Origin: Streptomyces agglomeratus
GTDB lineage: Bacteria; Actinomycetota; Actinomycetes; Streptomycetales; Streptomycetaceae
Length of the DNA stretch: 64,000 bases
NCBI RefSeq assembly: GCF_001746415.1
Contig: NZ_MEHJ01000001.1
Location: forward strand, 1,240,001 to 1,304,000
Direction of reading: 5' to 3'
A program made the position numbers and the translations under genes. Each line of letters starts with the position of its first letter. The first letter of the stretch is position 1. Below, in pieces: positions 9,301 to 19,300 of the stretch. The notes beneath the pieces were generated by a model. That model made no database searches. It was not told the origin of the DNA and saw only the letters and a program-made list of their open reading frames with translations.

Positions 9301-9505
9301 TGTCCTCGGCGCCGCCTTCCGAGCCGGCGCCCTCGAGCTCCTCCGCTGCGAGGTCCAACTGCTTCTGCAGATCGGCCTCCTGCGGATACAGCGTGCCCAT
9401 GAGGTACTCGCGGTCGGGCGGCGCTTCGAGCAGCTCGTGTTCCCCGGAGGCAGGACCGACGAGCCGGCGGTGCAGGTAAGAGACGAGTTCCTGTCTGGGG
9501 TCCAT
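6371..9505 (-). CDS. drmA: DISARM helicase DrmA
   Basis: 1044-residue superfamily-2 helicase. Walker A is LIWFPTGGGKTEAYLLLAAF near residue 420, typical of DrmA. The DExH motif is VIQDELHLLTGPLG near 630, motif III is ASTATIRRSG, and motif VI is QATSRVGRHTVPG near 865. A CPWCGTR/CPREEC cysteine group between motifs Ia and II could bind zinc. DISARM DrmA and DrmB act together on incoming phage DNA. The ATG at 9505 has an AGGAG site. The gene starts 57 bases after the sigma-like gene and overlaps drmB, so all four leftward genes probably share one transcript. The assignment to DrmA rather than a generic YprA-like helicase rests on the Walker A context and the drmB neighbour. Confidence 0.88.
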   Translation of the reverse strand: MDPRQELVSYLHRRLVGPASGEHELLEAPPDREYLMGTLYPQEADLQKQLDLAAEELEGAGSEGGAEDTAPAADPVPESNSWLPSSLGFSFYTDATTIDVRCAGARYRTLAATGERGRRWERLPLTEETHALRPGRDHVPVLDGRGEVRIRRRAFGAGQLVTVALVNTAHHEQALGKAAQWDRMLFQVELEARPADGDVLPYPSVRLASRDLEEQELRLQYRHVRTHAVGHGCAVEERYTERGERTVVALKAAVMPEAEVSGVRAAGFTGSPVLNVLHLADPTVPLAQLNEELAEFAADYRAWYLGQLNTEVPAWGRGAADRILARVNAAVTRIESGVRTLCDPARPELLRAFRTANRAMALQMRHSARDQAGERRARRDAVLLDPEPSPDAVWRPFQLAFFLLALDGVADPRHRDRATADLIWFPTGGGKTEAYLLLAAFAMVLRRGEKGGGGTAVLSRYTLSLLTTQQFQRAATTICALETLRRADPAPYGDEPFSIGLWVGESTSPNSYEKARAVFDDVRGAARPDDAFILDRCPWCGTRVVPAHKSPDIGDYGVRATADSFSFYCPREECAFHDELPVAVVDEQLYDRPPTFVLGTVDKFARLAWEPRSGRLFGAGSGNLPPSLVIQDELHLLTGPLGTTVGLYEAAVLGLCTDRDGIGPKVVASTATIRRSGEQIRALYGSGAQLFPPAGLDSRHSYFAEPDTSRPGRRYLGVMAQGHTAGRAAVATAAAMLQGAYELPEEHRDAYWTLVAYHHSLRELGRTVTAAADDIPAQLTGLDSGSGIRGLADHQVQELTSNLPRAEQPVLLDRLEKPWRDPQSVSFLPCTNMLSVGIDVKRLALMLMQGQPKTTAEYIQATSRVGRHTVPGLVVTFFNATRPRDRSHYETFDAYHRSLYRYVEPTSVTPWSVPSRRRALHAALVILVRHRHRLGLAAENQAGNILDRLPEVEALVEELALRAAAGEPSAADAVRKEIAELLADWEDAAREVRKDGREMYYRSQGKGQSNLIKSFEQRYGLWETPNSMRNVDRECQVMVKGADL

Positions 9506-9562
9506 GCTGGTGCTCCTGAAGCGGTACGAAGGGTGCGGGGCGCGCGGGTCTTGGCTTCGGAG

Positions 9563-12500
9563 TCAGGACCGGCGCCACCGATCGCGAAACGTGGAACGGT
9601 CCGCGGCGGCCGCACGTTCGGCGGCGAGTTGTTGCTGCAAGTCGGTGATGCGGGCCCATGCGTCGTGCTCGGTCTGGGCGATCCGCGCCGTAGCCCGCTG
9701 TTCGGCCGCCGCCACCTGGGCCGATGCCTGCTGTTGGGCGGCGCGGAGAGCCCCGTGACGTTCGGCGAGCAGGACTTCCGTCTGCCGCAGCCGCTCCTCC
9801 AGGCCCGCGATGCGGGCCTCTCCTTCCTCGCGGTAGCGCCGTAGCTGCTGACCGGTATTCTCCGCCCGCCGCTGGGCTTCGTTCGCCCGCAGGTGCAGTA
9901 CTGCTGCCCCCTCTTCGGCTGTATTCGCCCTTAGTTCGGCATCGTCGGCGCGCTGCATGGCCGTACGGGCGTGCTGCTCGATGTCGTTGGCGCGCTCCTT
10001 TGCCCAAGCGCCGCGCTCGCCGGCCGCGGCCAGGGCTGTCCGTGCCGCGCGTTCCCTCAGCTCGGCGTGTTCGGCCCGCTCGACCAGGGTCTGCTGCGCC
10101 TCGCGGTGCCCGTCCTTGAGGCGCGCGATCCGCTCTTCGGCTTGTGCACGCAGGCGCTGCTCGTTGCGGAGCAGCGCCTTGTCCGCCCGGCGCAGCAGCG
10201 TGTCCTCCAGGGCATCGAGCTGCCGCTCGGTCTCCGCGAGGGCAACGATGCGTCGGGCTTCGGCAGCCTGCCGCTCCTCGGCGAGGTTCCGCTGGGCTTT
10301 GTCGCGTTCGCGGGTCAGCTCGGCTTCGAACGCACGGCTCAGGTCGGTGAGACGCCGTTCAGCATCAGGCTCCGCCTCTCCCCGCCCGGTGCGTCGGTTC
10401 GCGGTCCCGGACCTGGGCATCTCGGGGGTCCTTGGGGACGCGGATCCGCGTCCGGCCTTGAGCAGAGACACCGGCTGCTCCTGGGCCGTCGGTGCGTCAG
10501 TACTGCCGTGGCTTGCCGACGCGTCCGGCACTGCGACCTCACGCATCTGCCCACTGCTCCCGGGCCCTGGACCCGGCCCCGGGCGGGACTCCGCCACGAA
10601 ACTGGCCGACGACCTGTCGGCGGGTGCCGCTCTCTGACCGGCACGCAGCGGGACCTCGGCGACGAACTCCCGCAAGGAGTCACGCAGCGCGAGGCGCGAC
10701 TCGCTCAGCACCAGGGGTCTGGCCGCCAGATACGCGCGCGGAGTCATACCTACCAGCGCCTCGGCCGGCCTTTCCAGGAAATCCTCCGGCCGCAGCCCAG
10801 CCTCCTTCACGGCGTCGAACACGCGCCGCAAAACCTCCAGGGCCGCTATCACCGGCCGGTCGAGCACCCCCCCGTCCCGCGCGGCACGCGCGACGGCGTC
10901 TGCCGAGGACGGACCGAGCGGCGCAATGAGCTGTGCATGCCCCACCGCCAGCAGCGCGTAATCGGCCAGCCACGCCACTCCCCCGCCGAACTCGGTCGGC
11001 ATCCGCAGGGCCTGCTGCCAGTCCGCTGTGTCCTGCGTCTGTTCGGGAATCACCGGCTCAGGGGCTGACGGCCCGCTCGCCACAGTGACGGCCTGCGCCG
11101 AAGGTGAACCCTCCGGCGCGGACTCCAGCACCGGCTGCGTGCGCGGCTCGTGCACCAGTCCGATGCTCGACTCGGCGTCATGCGCGTCAACCACTGGTCC
11201 AAGCCCCTGTTTCGTCACCGGCGGGGGATCATCCGAGCGCCCCTCGGGCCGACGGTCCACCTGCTCCCCGGGCTCATGCGTAAGCGCGATGCGGGCCTCC
11301 GGCGGGGTCTCCGTCGCAGAGTCCGTCAAGACGTCACCCGGTGCTGTGTGATCGCCGGGACTGGCCACCGTTCGCTCTTTGAGGCATTCGGCGTCCAGCG
11401 TCTTCCCCGCTTCGGCGGACTGTGCCACTTCTTCCAGCGAAGCCGGCTTCGGTGCGGCGCCGGGCAGCGTGTCGGGCACCCGCTTTGCCCCGGAACTTTC
11501 TGTCGGAGCCCCAGCTCCGGCACCTGCTCCGCTGCCGGCTCGCTGTCCACCGGGCTGCCTCTCGGCCCTGCCGGGTTCCGTTCCAAGGCCCCCGCCGTAC
11601 TGGTACGCAGCGGTAAGACCGGCCTCCGCCAACCGTAACCGGAACTGTGTCTTGGCCTTTGATTCGATCTGCCTGACGCGCTCTCGGGTCCGTCCGATCT
11701 GTTTGCCCAACTCGTCCAGGGTCGACGGCTCGTCCCCGTCCAGACCCAGGCGCCGGACGAGGATATGGGCCTCGCGTTCGGAGAACGTGTCGACAACACT
11801 CATGATCTGGTCCAGCAGGATCGCGTCGAGCACGCCTTTCTCCACCGACGGCAGTGGATTCGTCCACCCGATGAAGTCGCCCAAAGGCACCCCGTCCCCA
11901 ATGACCCGGTCGAGGGAGTCGGTGCGCCGGCTCAGTTTCCGGGCTTCCTCGACCTTCTGCATCGTCAAGTCGCAGTACACAGCCACGTCGGCGACTCCGG
12001 CGGGCCGCCCCTGAATCGCGAGGGTGCGCTCCGCCAGCGCCACCTTACGAACCTGTTCATGCATGTGGACCGGGATGCGAATGACGGCGCCCTCGTCCGC
12101 GATACCCCGGCTGATCGACTGGCGGACCCACCAGGTCGCATACGTCGAGAATTTGAAGCCCTTGGCCGGGTCGAACTTCCGCGCCGCCCGCATCAACCCC
12201 AGCGCGCCGTGCTGGAACAAGTCGTCATAATCCAAACCCTGTTCCAGATACCGGGGCACCATCTTGTGCACAAGTCGCTGGTTGTGCAGGACGAGACAGT
12301 CCCGGGCTCGGACCCTGAGGTCGTCGGTGGGCAGGACGCTGAGAGTATCGTCGTCAGGTTCCTCGGCCATACGGTCCGGTCCGCCCCGTACCAACACGGC
12401 GAGTCCGACTTCCGCTTCGGCGCTCAGTAGACGCATATCCGGCCGCCGCCGGAAGCGGTCGTTCTCCAGGACGGTCAGCGCGGCGGCCACGGCGGCCGTG

Positions 12501-13063
12501 AGGTCCCCCGTGCCCGCTCCAGTCGTCGCCTCCTGCCGCGGGAAGGGCTCGTCCTCCGCGACACCCTCCAATGGGTATGCCTCGACCTCGGTAAGCCTGA
12601 CCACGCTTTCCGTACCCGTACCCGTACCCGTCGCCGGCGCCTCCGCCCTCGCGACGGCCTCGCCCCGTAAACGCACCCCGGCCCGCACGGCAGCCGCGTC
12701 TCGCACACCGAGTCCGGCCAGACGGGTGACCCCGTCCAGCGCGCGCAGGGTCACATAACCTTCGGGGTCGGCATACTGGCTCAGCAGCCCCCGAACCACG
12801 TCGCGGGAGGGGAAGACAAGACTGGACACATTTTCTTCACGGATCAGTGCAACCTTTTCCGCATTCGGACCGTCACCGTCTGCATGCGCCACCAACCCGG
12901 GAACGGGCAGCCCCAGCGCTGCCAGTTCCTCGCGAAGCCGCTCCCGCTCGACGGGCCCGAGCCCCAGCGCGCCGGCTTGCTCCAAGAACACGGACTCCGA
13001 CACGGCGCCGTCGGCCGCCGCATTACGCAGGCGGGTCAGCAACACTGCCAGGGCGGCCTTCAT
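9563..13063 (-). CDS. giant sigma70-like protein with long C-terminal coiled coil
   Basis: About 1166 residues. After an N-terminal helical region comes a sigma70 core. Region 2 ([30 protein letters not shown]... [17 protein letters not shown], about 255-330) is followed by region 3 and region 4 ([17 protein letters not shown]... [19 protein letters not shown], about 425-485). A low-complexity linker, a helical domain (about 700-840) and a roughly 240-residue coiled coil rich in Glu, Arg and Ala complete it. This is two to three times the size of a normal sigma factor. It is the first leftward gene and lies upstream of drmA. Start choice is uncertain: ATG 13063 begins the conserved-looking part, GTG 13162 has an AGGGGG site, and ATG 13186 would be leaderless from the mapped promoter. 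A fully functional sigma factor or a defence-specific RNA-polymerase binder are both possible. Confidence 0.78.
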   Translation of the reverse strand: MKAALAVLLTRLRNAAADGAVSESVFLEQAGALGLGPVERERLREELAALGLPVPGLVAHADGDGPNAEKVALIREENVSSLVFPSRDVVRGLLSQYADPEGYVTLRALDGVTRLAGLGVRDAAAVRAGVRLRGEAVARAEAPATGTGTGTESVVRLTEVEAYPLEGVAEDEPFPRQEATTGAGTGDLTAAVAAALTVLENDRFRRRPDMRLLSAEAEVGLAVLVRGGPDRMAEEPDDDTLSVLPTDDLRVRARDCLVLHNQRLVHKMVPRYLEQGLDYDDLFQHGALGLMRAARKFDPAKGFKFSTYATWWVRQSISRGIADEGAVIRIPVHMHEQVRKVALAERTLAIQGRPAGVADVAVYCDLTMQKVEEARKLSRRTDSLDRVIGDGVPLGDFIGWTNPLPSVEKGVLDAILLDQIMSVVDTFSEREAHILVRRLGLDGDEPSTLDELGKQIGRTRERVRQIESKAKTQFRLRLAEAGLTAAYQYGGGLGTEPGRAERQPGGQRAGSGAGAGAGAPTESSGAKRVPDTLPGAAPKPASLEEVAQSAEAGKTLDAECLKERTVASPGDHTAPGDVLTDSATETPPEARIALTHEPGEQVDRRPEGRSDDPPPVTKQGLGPVVDAHDAESSIGLVHEPRTQPVLESAPEGSPSAQAVTVASGPSAPEPVIPEQTQDTADWQQALRMPTEFGGGVAWLADYALLAVGHAQLIAPLGPSSADAVARAARDGGVLDRPVIAALEVLRRVFDAVKEAGLRPEDFLERPAEALVGMTPRAYLAARPLVLSESRLALRDSLREFVAEVPLRAGQRAAPADRSSASFVAESRPGPGPGPGSSGQMREVAVPDASASHGSTDAPTAQEQPVSLLKAGRGSASPRTPEMPRSGTANRRTGRGEAEPDAERRLTDLSRAFEAELTRERDKAQRNLAEERQAAEARRIVALAETERQLDALEDTLLRRADKALLRNEQRLRAQAEERIARLKDGHREAQQTLVERAEHAELRERAARTALAAAGERGAWAKERANDIEQHARTAMQRADDAELRANTAEEGAAVLHLRANEAQRRAENTGQQLRRYREEGEARIAGLEERLRQTEVLLAERHGALRAAQQQASAQVAAAEQRATARIAQTEHDAWARITDLQQQLAAERAAAADRSTFRDRWRRS

Positions 13064-13191
13064 TCCAGGTCTACGCCCCTGCGGGGCCGTCGGCACGCCC
13101 CCGGCGGCACAGCCTGGTTCCCACCCAGGCGCCCCATCCCCACCAACGAGTTCATGCCTCACGTAACGCCCCCTGCCTGATGACATCACGG

Positions 13192-13220
13192 AGCGTATGG
13201 GGGCGCGTTAACGATGTCAA
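13192..13220 (-). promoter_or_regulatory. consensus-like vegetative promoter of the leftward defence operon
   Basis: On the minus strand TTGACA (13220-13215) is followed by exactly 17 bases and TACGCT (13197-13192), close to the HrdB consensus. Transcription would start near 13186, where an ATG lies, so a leaderless message is possible. The -35 box is part of the 15-bp palindrome-like site at 13207-13221. A rightward -10-like TACGGT lies at 13257-13262, 125 bases before the kinase-helicase start, so the two arms are transcribed divergently from this region. Confidence 0.65.
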
Positions 13221-13221
13221 C
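13207..13221. promoter_or_regulatory. 15-bp operator-like palindrome, copy 1
   Basis: GTTAACGATGTCAAC; the ends GTT/AAC pair, as do most inner positions. It matches the perfect palindrome GTTGACGTCGTCAAC at 45019 and the copy at 33336 to the pattern GTTRACG-N-YGYYAAC. It covers the -35 box of the leftward promoter, which suits a repressor or activator site. The binding protein is unknown. Confidence 0.55.
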
Positions 13222-13386
13222 AGACTGACGCCCTGTTGGGTTTGGCGCAGCTCGTGTACGGTTGCGAACACCGCACCTCCGCTCTGCCACGATGAGCGGT
13301 GCGGCAGCGCATCAGGGGGCACGTTCCGTTTCCTTATCCTCGCGCGTGGGTGCGGGAACGAGACGACTGAGGACGAGGGAGCGACA

Positions 13387-16300
13387 GTGGGCCAGGAGCT
13401 ACTGGACGGCAGATTCCGCATCGGGCACGTCATCGGCAAGGGCAACATGGGTGAGGTGCACCGGGCCGAGGATCTCCAGGCAGCCGAGGGCACACCCGAG
13501 CGCACCGTCGCCGTCAAGACCATCCTGCGCCGCCGCACGGGTACCCGGGTCGACACCGGCGCCGACCCCAAGGCCGCCGACCGCTTCGCCCGCGAAGTGC
13601 GCATCATGCGTCGCCTCGACGACCCCAACCTCACGCGCATCGTCGCCGGTGGTGTCGCCGAGGACCAGGGCGGCCTGCCCTACCTCGCGATGGAGTTCCT
13701 GAGCGGCGAGACGCTGCGCGATCTCATCGAGGAGGAACGGCAGCTTCCCATTACCTGGGCCGCCGCCATTGGCGCCCAGATCGCGTCCGGCCTCGCCGCC
13801 GCGCACGCCGCCGATGTCGTCCACCGCGACCTCAAGCCCGCCAACGTCATGCTCACCCAAGGCGGCACGGTCAAGGTCCTCGACTTCGGCATGGGGCGCA
13901 TCATCGATGACCCCGATGGAGCCCGTCTGACCAGCACCGGCGTCAGCGTGGGCACTGCCCGCTACATGGCTCCCGAACAATTCGAGGCCAAGCAGGTCAC
14001 GCCGGCCGCCGATCTGTACGCGCTGGGCTGTGTCCTGTACGAGATGCTCGTGGGTGTACCGCCGTTCACCAGCGAGTCCCCGTACGAGCTCGCCACCAAG
14101 CACACGCGCGAAGCGCCGACGCCCATCACCGTGATCCGCAGCGAGGTGCCCACCGAGCTCGCCCGGCTCGTCGACCGCCTGCTCGCCAAAGACCCGGCAG
14201 CCCGCCCCGCGGACGCCGTAGCCGTACGCGACGCACTGCTTCCCCTGGCCGGACAGGACGGGCACGCCCCCCAACTGCCGCACTGGAGCGCCCTGGACCC
14301 GGCCCGGCCCCTGCGCGACCCCGCCGCCCAGACGTCCGCACGGCAGGCCGCCCCTCCGACGCCGGCGCCCGTCAGCGTCTCAGGCGCGGGCATGGACGTC
14401 TTCGGCGTCCACCGCACCCTCATCAGGGACTACCGCTCCTTCACCGAGGGGGGCACTGTCATCCGGGACGACCGGATCGCCGCGTTCGTCGAGGACGATC
14501 TCAACAGCAAGTCGCAGTGGCCCGACCCGTGGCTGTCGCTCAACCCGTTCTTCCAGAGCGGCGGCACGGTGGTCGAGCTCGCAGGTCAGAAGGTCCTGCA
14601 CGACGAATGCGCCCGTATCTTCCAGGCGAAGAAGACCGAGGGCGGCACGGTCCCCGACGGCCGCCCGCTGACACTCCACCAGCACCAGCGCGAGGCCATC
14701 GACGCCGCCGCGTCCGGCGCGTCGTACGTCCTCACGACGGGCACCGGGTCCGGCAAGTCGCTCGCGTACATCGTTCCGATCGTAAACAAGGTGCTGCACC
14801 AGCGAGACACCGAGGGACCGACTGCCCCCAAGCGGGTGCGAGCCATCATCGTCTACCCGATGAACGCGCTGGCCAACAGCCAGCTCAAAGAGCTGGAGAA
14901 GTACCTGCGCGACGGCTACGGCGCGGGCCGCGAGCCGGTCACCTTCGCCCGGTACACGGGCCAGGAGGACGACGAGAAGCGCAAGGAGATCCGCGACAAC
15001 CCGCCGGACATCCTGCTCACCAACTACGTGATGCTGGAACTGATGCTGACGCGCCCGGCCGACCGGGCGAGCCTCATCAAGATGGCGCGGGGCCTGGAGT
15101 TCCTGGTCTTCGACGAGTTGCACACGTACCGCGGGCGGCAGGGTGCCGATGTCGCCCTGCTGATCCGCCGCGTCCGCGAGGCCTGCCAGGCGCTGGACCT
15201 GCAGTGCATCGGCACGTCGGCCACCATGTCGACGGAGGGCACGCTCGACGACCAGAAGAAGGTCGTCGCCGGAGTGGCGAGCACCCTGTTCGGTACGCCG
15301 GTGCGCCCTGAACACGTCATTGGCGAGACCCTGGTCCGCGCTACCCACAAGACTCCCGAGGCCGTACCCGCCGAGCGTCTCAACTCGCCGGCCGCACCGC
15401 GCGCGTACGACGATCTCGTACGCGACCCGCTGGCCCGCTGGATCGAGACTCGCTTCGGCCTTGCCACCGACAAGGCCACCGGGCGCCTGATCCGTCAGCA
15501 GCCCACGAAGATCGAGGTCGCGGCGAAGGAACTGCACGAGGGGTCCGGGGTCGCCGAGGACCAGTGTGTCGCGGCGATCCGCGCCACCCTGGAGGCCGGT
15601 TCGCAGGCGCGGCACCCGGTGACCGAGCGGCCCCTGTTCGCGTTTCGGCTGCACCAGTTCCTCTCCAAGGGCGACACCGTCTATGTCACCCTGGAGGACA
15701 AGCTCGCGCGCCACCTGACGCGCTCGTACCAGCTCGAACAGCCGGGCAGCGACGGCAAGTTGCTGATGCCGCTGGCTTTCTGCCGGGAGTGCGGCCAGGA
15801 GTACCTGACGGTATGGCGTACCGACAAGGACGGCGAGGTCCGGTACGAGGCGCGCCGGGACACCTCCGCGACGGGTGGCCGGCAGGGCGACGGCTATCTG
15901 TACGTCGATCACGAGCGGGCGTGGCCGTCCAACGTCCAGTACGCCGTGGACGACCGCCGACTGCCCGAGTCCTGGCTGGAGTTGGACGACAAGGGCCAGG
16001 AGGTCGTGAAGAAGTCGTACCGCGACCGGGTTCCGCGTGCCGTTACTGTTGATCCGCGCGGCCGCGAAGGGAGCGGCGAACTTCAAGCCGCCTTCGTCCC
16101 CTCCCCCTTCCTCTTCTGTCTGCACTGCGGCGTCGCGTACGAGCAGACGCGCGGCCGGGACTTCGCGAAGCTGGCGACGCTCGACCAGGAAGGCCGGTCC
16201 TCCGCGACCTCGCTGATCTCCGCGTCTGTGGTGCGCTCGCTGAAGTCGGTGCCGGAGGAAATGCTGGACAAGGAGGCGCGCAAGCTCCTCACGTTCGTCG

Positions 16301-19300
16301 ACAACCGGCAGGACGCGTCCCTCCAGGCGGGTCACTTCAACGACTTCGTGCAGATCACGCAGTTGCGCGGCGCCCTGTACCGGGCGGCTCTGGACGCGGG
16401 CGAGGACGGCGTCCACCACGAAGAACTGGCCTCCTCCGTGACGAACGCGCTCGCCATCGAGCCGGCCGACTACACCGGCGAGAGTGATCTGCCGCCCTCC
16501 CTTGCCCGCAACGCCGCCAAGACCCTCCGTGACGTGATCGCGTTCCGGCTCTATCTGGACCTGGAGCGCGGCTGGCGTATCACGATGCCCAATCTGGAGC
16601 AGACCGGTCTGCTGGAGATCGGCTACGAGGACTTGGACTGGGTGGCCGCCAAGCAGGACCGGTGGGCCGGCACGCACAAGGCGCTGCGCGACGCCGACCC
16701 GGCGCTGCGGGCCGAGATCATGAAGGCGCTGCTCAACGAGATGCGCCGCTCCCTCGCCATCGACGTCTCGTACTTCCGGGACGACTTCGACTCGCTCCAG
16801 CGGGCGAGTGAGGAGCGTCTGATCGACCCGTGGGTGCTGTCCTCCGCCGACAAGCCGAAGGTCGGCACGGCCTATCCGCACCCCTCCCGCCCGGGGATGG
16901 ACCGCTCAGCTCTGTTCCTGTCGGCGCGCGGCAAGTTCGGCAAGTACCTGCGCCGCGCGGACACGTCGTTCAAAACGCTCGATCCGGCTGATCTCCAGCT
17001 GGTCATCGAGGAGTTGCTGAAGGTTCTGGCCAAGGCCGGCCTGGTGAAGGAGGTCACGGAGGCTCCGCAGCGCGCGGGCCGCTACCGCAGGACCTCCGCC
17101 CCGGCCGCTATGGGCTACCGCGTGGCCGCACAGTCCCTCGTCTGGCGCGCGGGTACGGGCGAGAGGGGCACGCACGACCCGCTGACCCGCACCTACCAGA
17201 GCGGCGACGGCCCGCGCGTCAACACCTTCTTCCGAGACCTGTACAAGGACGCGGCAGGCACCCTGTCCGGCCTGTTCGCGCGCGAACACACCGCGCAGGT
17301 CTCGCCACAGGAACGGGAGCAGCGCGAAGAAGCCTTCCGTAAGGCGGAGTTGAAGCTGTTGTACTGCTCCCCGACGATGGAGCTCGGCGTCGACATCTCG
17401 CAGCTCAACGCGGTGATGATGCGCAACGTGCCGCCCACACCGGCGAACTACGCACAGCGCTCGGGCCGCGCCGGCCGCAGCGGCCAGCCTGCCCTGGTGA
17501 CCACGTACTGCGCGACGGGAAACAGCCACGACCAGTACTACTTCCGCCGCTCGGAGCGCATGGTCGCGGGCGCCGTCGCCCCGCCGCGTCTGGACCTGGC
17601 CAACGAGGACCTGGTGCTTTCCCACCTCCAGGGCATCTGGATCGCGGAGGCCGGCTTGAAACTGGGCCGTGCCATCCCCGAGGTGCTGGACGTGTCGTAC
17701 CCGGACACGGGTGACCGTCCGAACCCCGCGCTGGAGCTGCTGCCGGACATCCTCGCCACCTCCCTCGACGAGAGCGCCCGGCGTCGCACCATCGATGCCG
17801 CCCTGCGCGTCCTCGGCCCGCTCCTGCCCGACTTCGCCGAGACCACGTGGTGGCACGACGACTGGATCCAGGACCGTGTGCGGACGGTGGCGACCCGCTT
17901 CGACCGGGCTTTCGACCGCTGGCGCCAGCTGTTCCGCTCCGCGCTCGACGATCAGTACATCCAGAACAGGCGCCGCCTCGACTACAGCCTCACCGAGGGC
18001 GACCGCATCCGGGCCAACGCCCGCCGCCGTGAGGCAGAGACACAGCTGAATCTGCTGATGAACGAGAGCGTCGACAGCAAGTCGGTCCTCTCCGATTTCA
18101 ACCCGTACCGCTATCTGGCGTCCGAAGGTTTCCTGCCCGGCTACAGCTTCCCGCGGCTCCCTCTCGCCGCGTACATCCCGACCATCGGCCGCCGCCGCGG
18201 GGACGGCGACTATCTCCAGCGGCCGCGATTCCTCGCGATCCGCGAGTTCGGTCCGGGCGCGCTGATCTATCACGAGGGCGCCCGCTACCAGGTGACCCGC
18301 ATCCAGCTGCCGCCGGACTCCTCGGGAGACATGGCGACCAGCGAGGCCCGCCGCTGCGCACAGTGCGGCTACCACCACGATCCGGAGCAGCTGGAGGACC
18401 GCTGCGCCATGTGCCACGAGCCACTGGGCTCGGCGACGTATGGCCTGCTGCATCTTCACACCGTGTACACCACCCGCCGTGAGCGGATCTCGTCCGACGA
18501 GGAGGAGCGGCGCCGCGCCGGCTTCAAGCTGGAGACGTCGTACCGATTCCAGGACCACGGCAGCCGCAAAGGCCGCCTGAACGCGGCGGTCGCCGACGCC
18601 TCCGGCACGCCGCTCGCCGACGTGGCGTACGGCGACTCGGCGACCGTCCGGATCACCAACACCGGCCGGGTACGTGCCAAGAGCAACGAGCCGGCCGGGT
18701 ACTGGCTGGACCTCGCGGACGGCCGATGGATGAACGACAAGGACGCGTCCGAGGCGTCCGGCGACTCCAGCGAACTGCCCGTGATCGACGCGGACGGCAA
18801 TGAGCGGCGCCGAAAGAAGCGGGTCATCCCGTACGTGGAGGACCGCCGCAACATCCTCGTCGTCACCCTCGACGAGCCGCTGCCGGAGCCGGTCGCCCTC
18901 TCCCTGATGTACGCCCTGGAGCGAGGCATCGAGGCCGCGTTCGAGCTGGAGGACGCCGAGCTGTCCAGCGAGCTGCTGCCTCCGGACGACGGTCCCCGCA
19001 ACCGCATCCTGTTCACGGAGGCAGCCGAGGGCGGCGCGGGTGTACTGCGCCGTCTCCAAGCTGAGCCCGACGCCCTGGCGAAGGCGGCCGTACGCGCCCT
19101 GGACATCTGCCACTTCGACGCCGACGGCGCCGACCAAGGCGGCCCGCACCCGGACCGGCCGTGCGCGCTCGGCTGCTACGAGTGCCTGCTGACCTACGGC
19201 AACCAGCTCAACCACGCCCTCATCAACCGGCACTCGGTGCGGGACCTGCTGGTGCGGTTCGCGACAGCGACGGCCCGGCGGGAGTCGCGTGGCGAGTCGC

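Noticed and set aside
10867..10873. C7 run in the sigma-like gene as a second phase switch
   Set aside because: The reading frame is continuous on both sides and seven bases is not exceptional at this GC content.
12847..13386. N-terminal extension of the kinase-helicase to 12847
   Set aside because: It would overlap the divergent sigma-like gene and its promoter, has low-complexity sequence, and GTG 13387 has a good GAGGGAG site directly before the kinase domain.
13387..14300. Calling the kinase PglW
   Set aside because: Only the kinase domain is shared. The rest is a superfamily-2 helicase with DUF1998-like end, and no PglY or PglZ is present.
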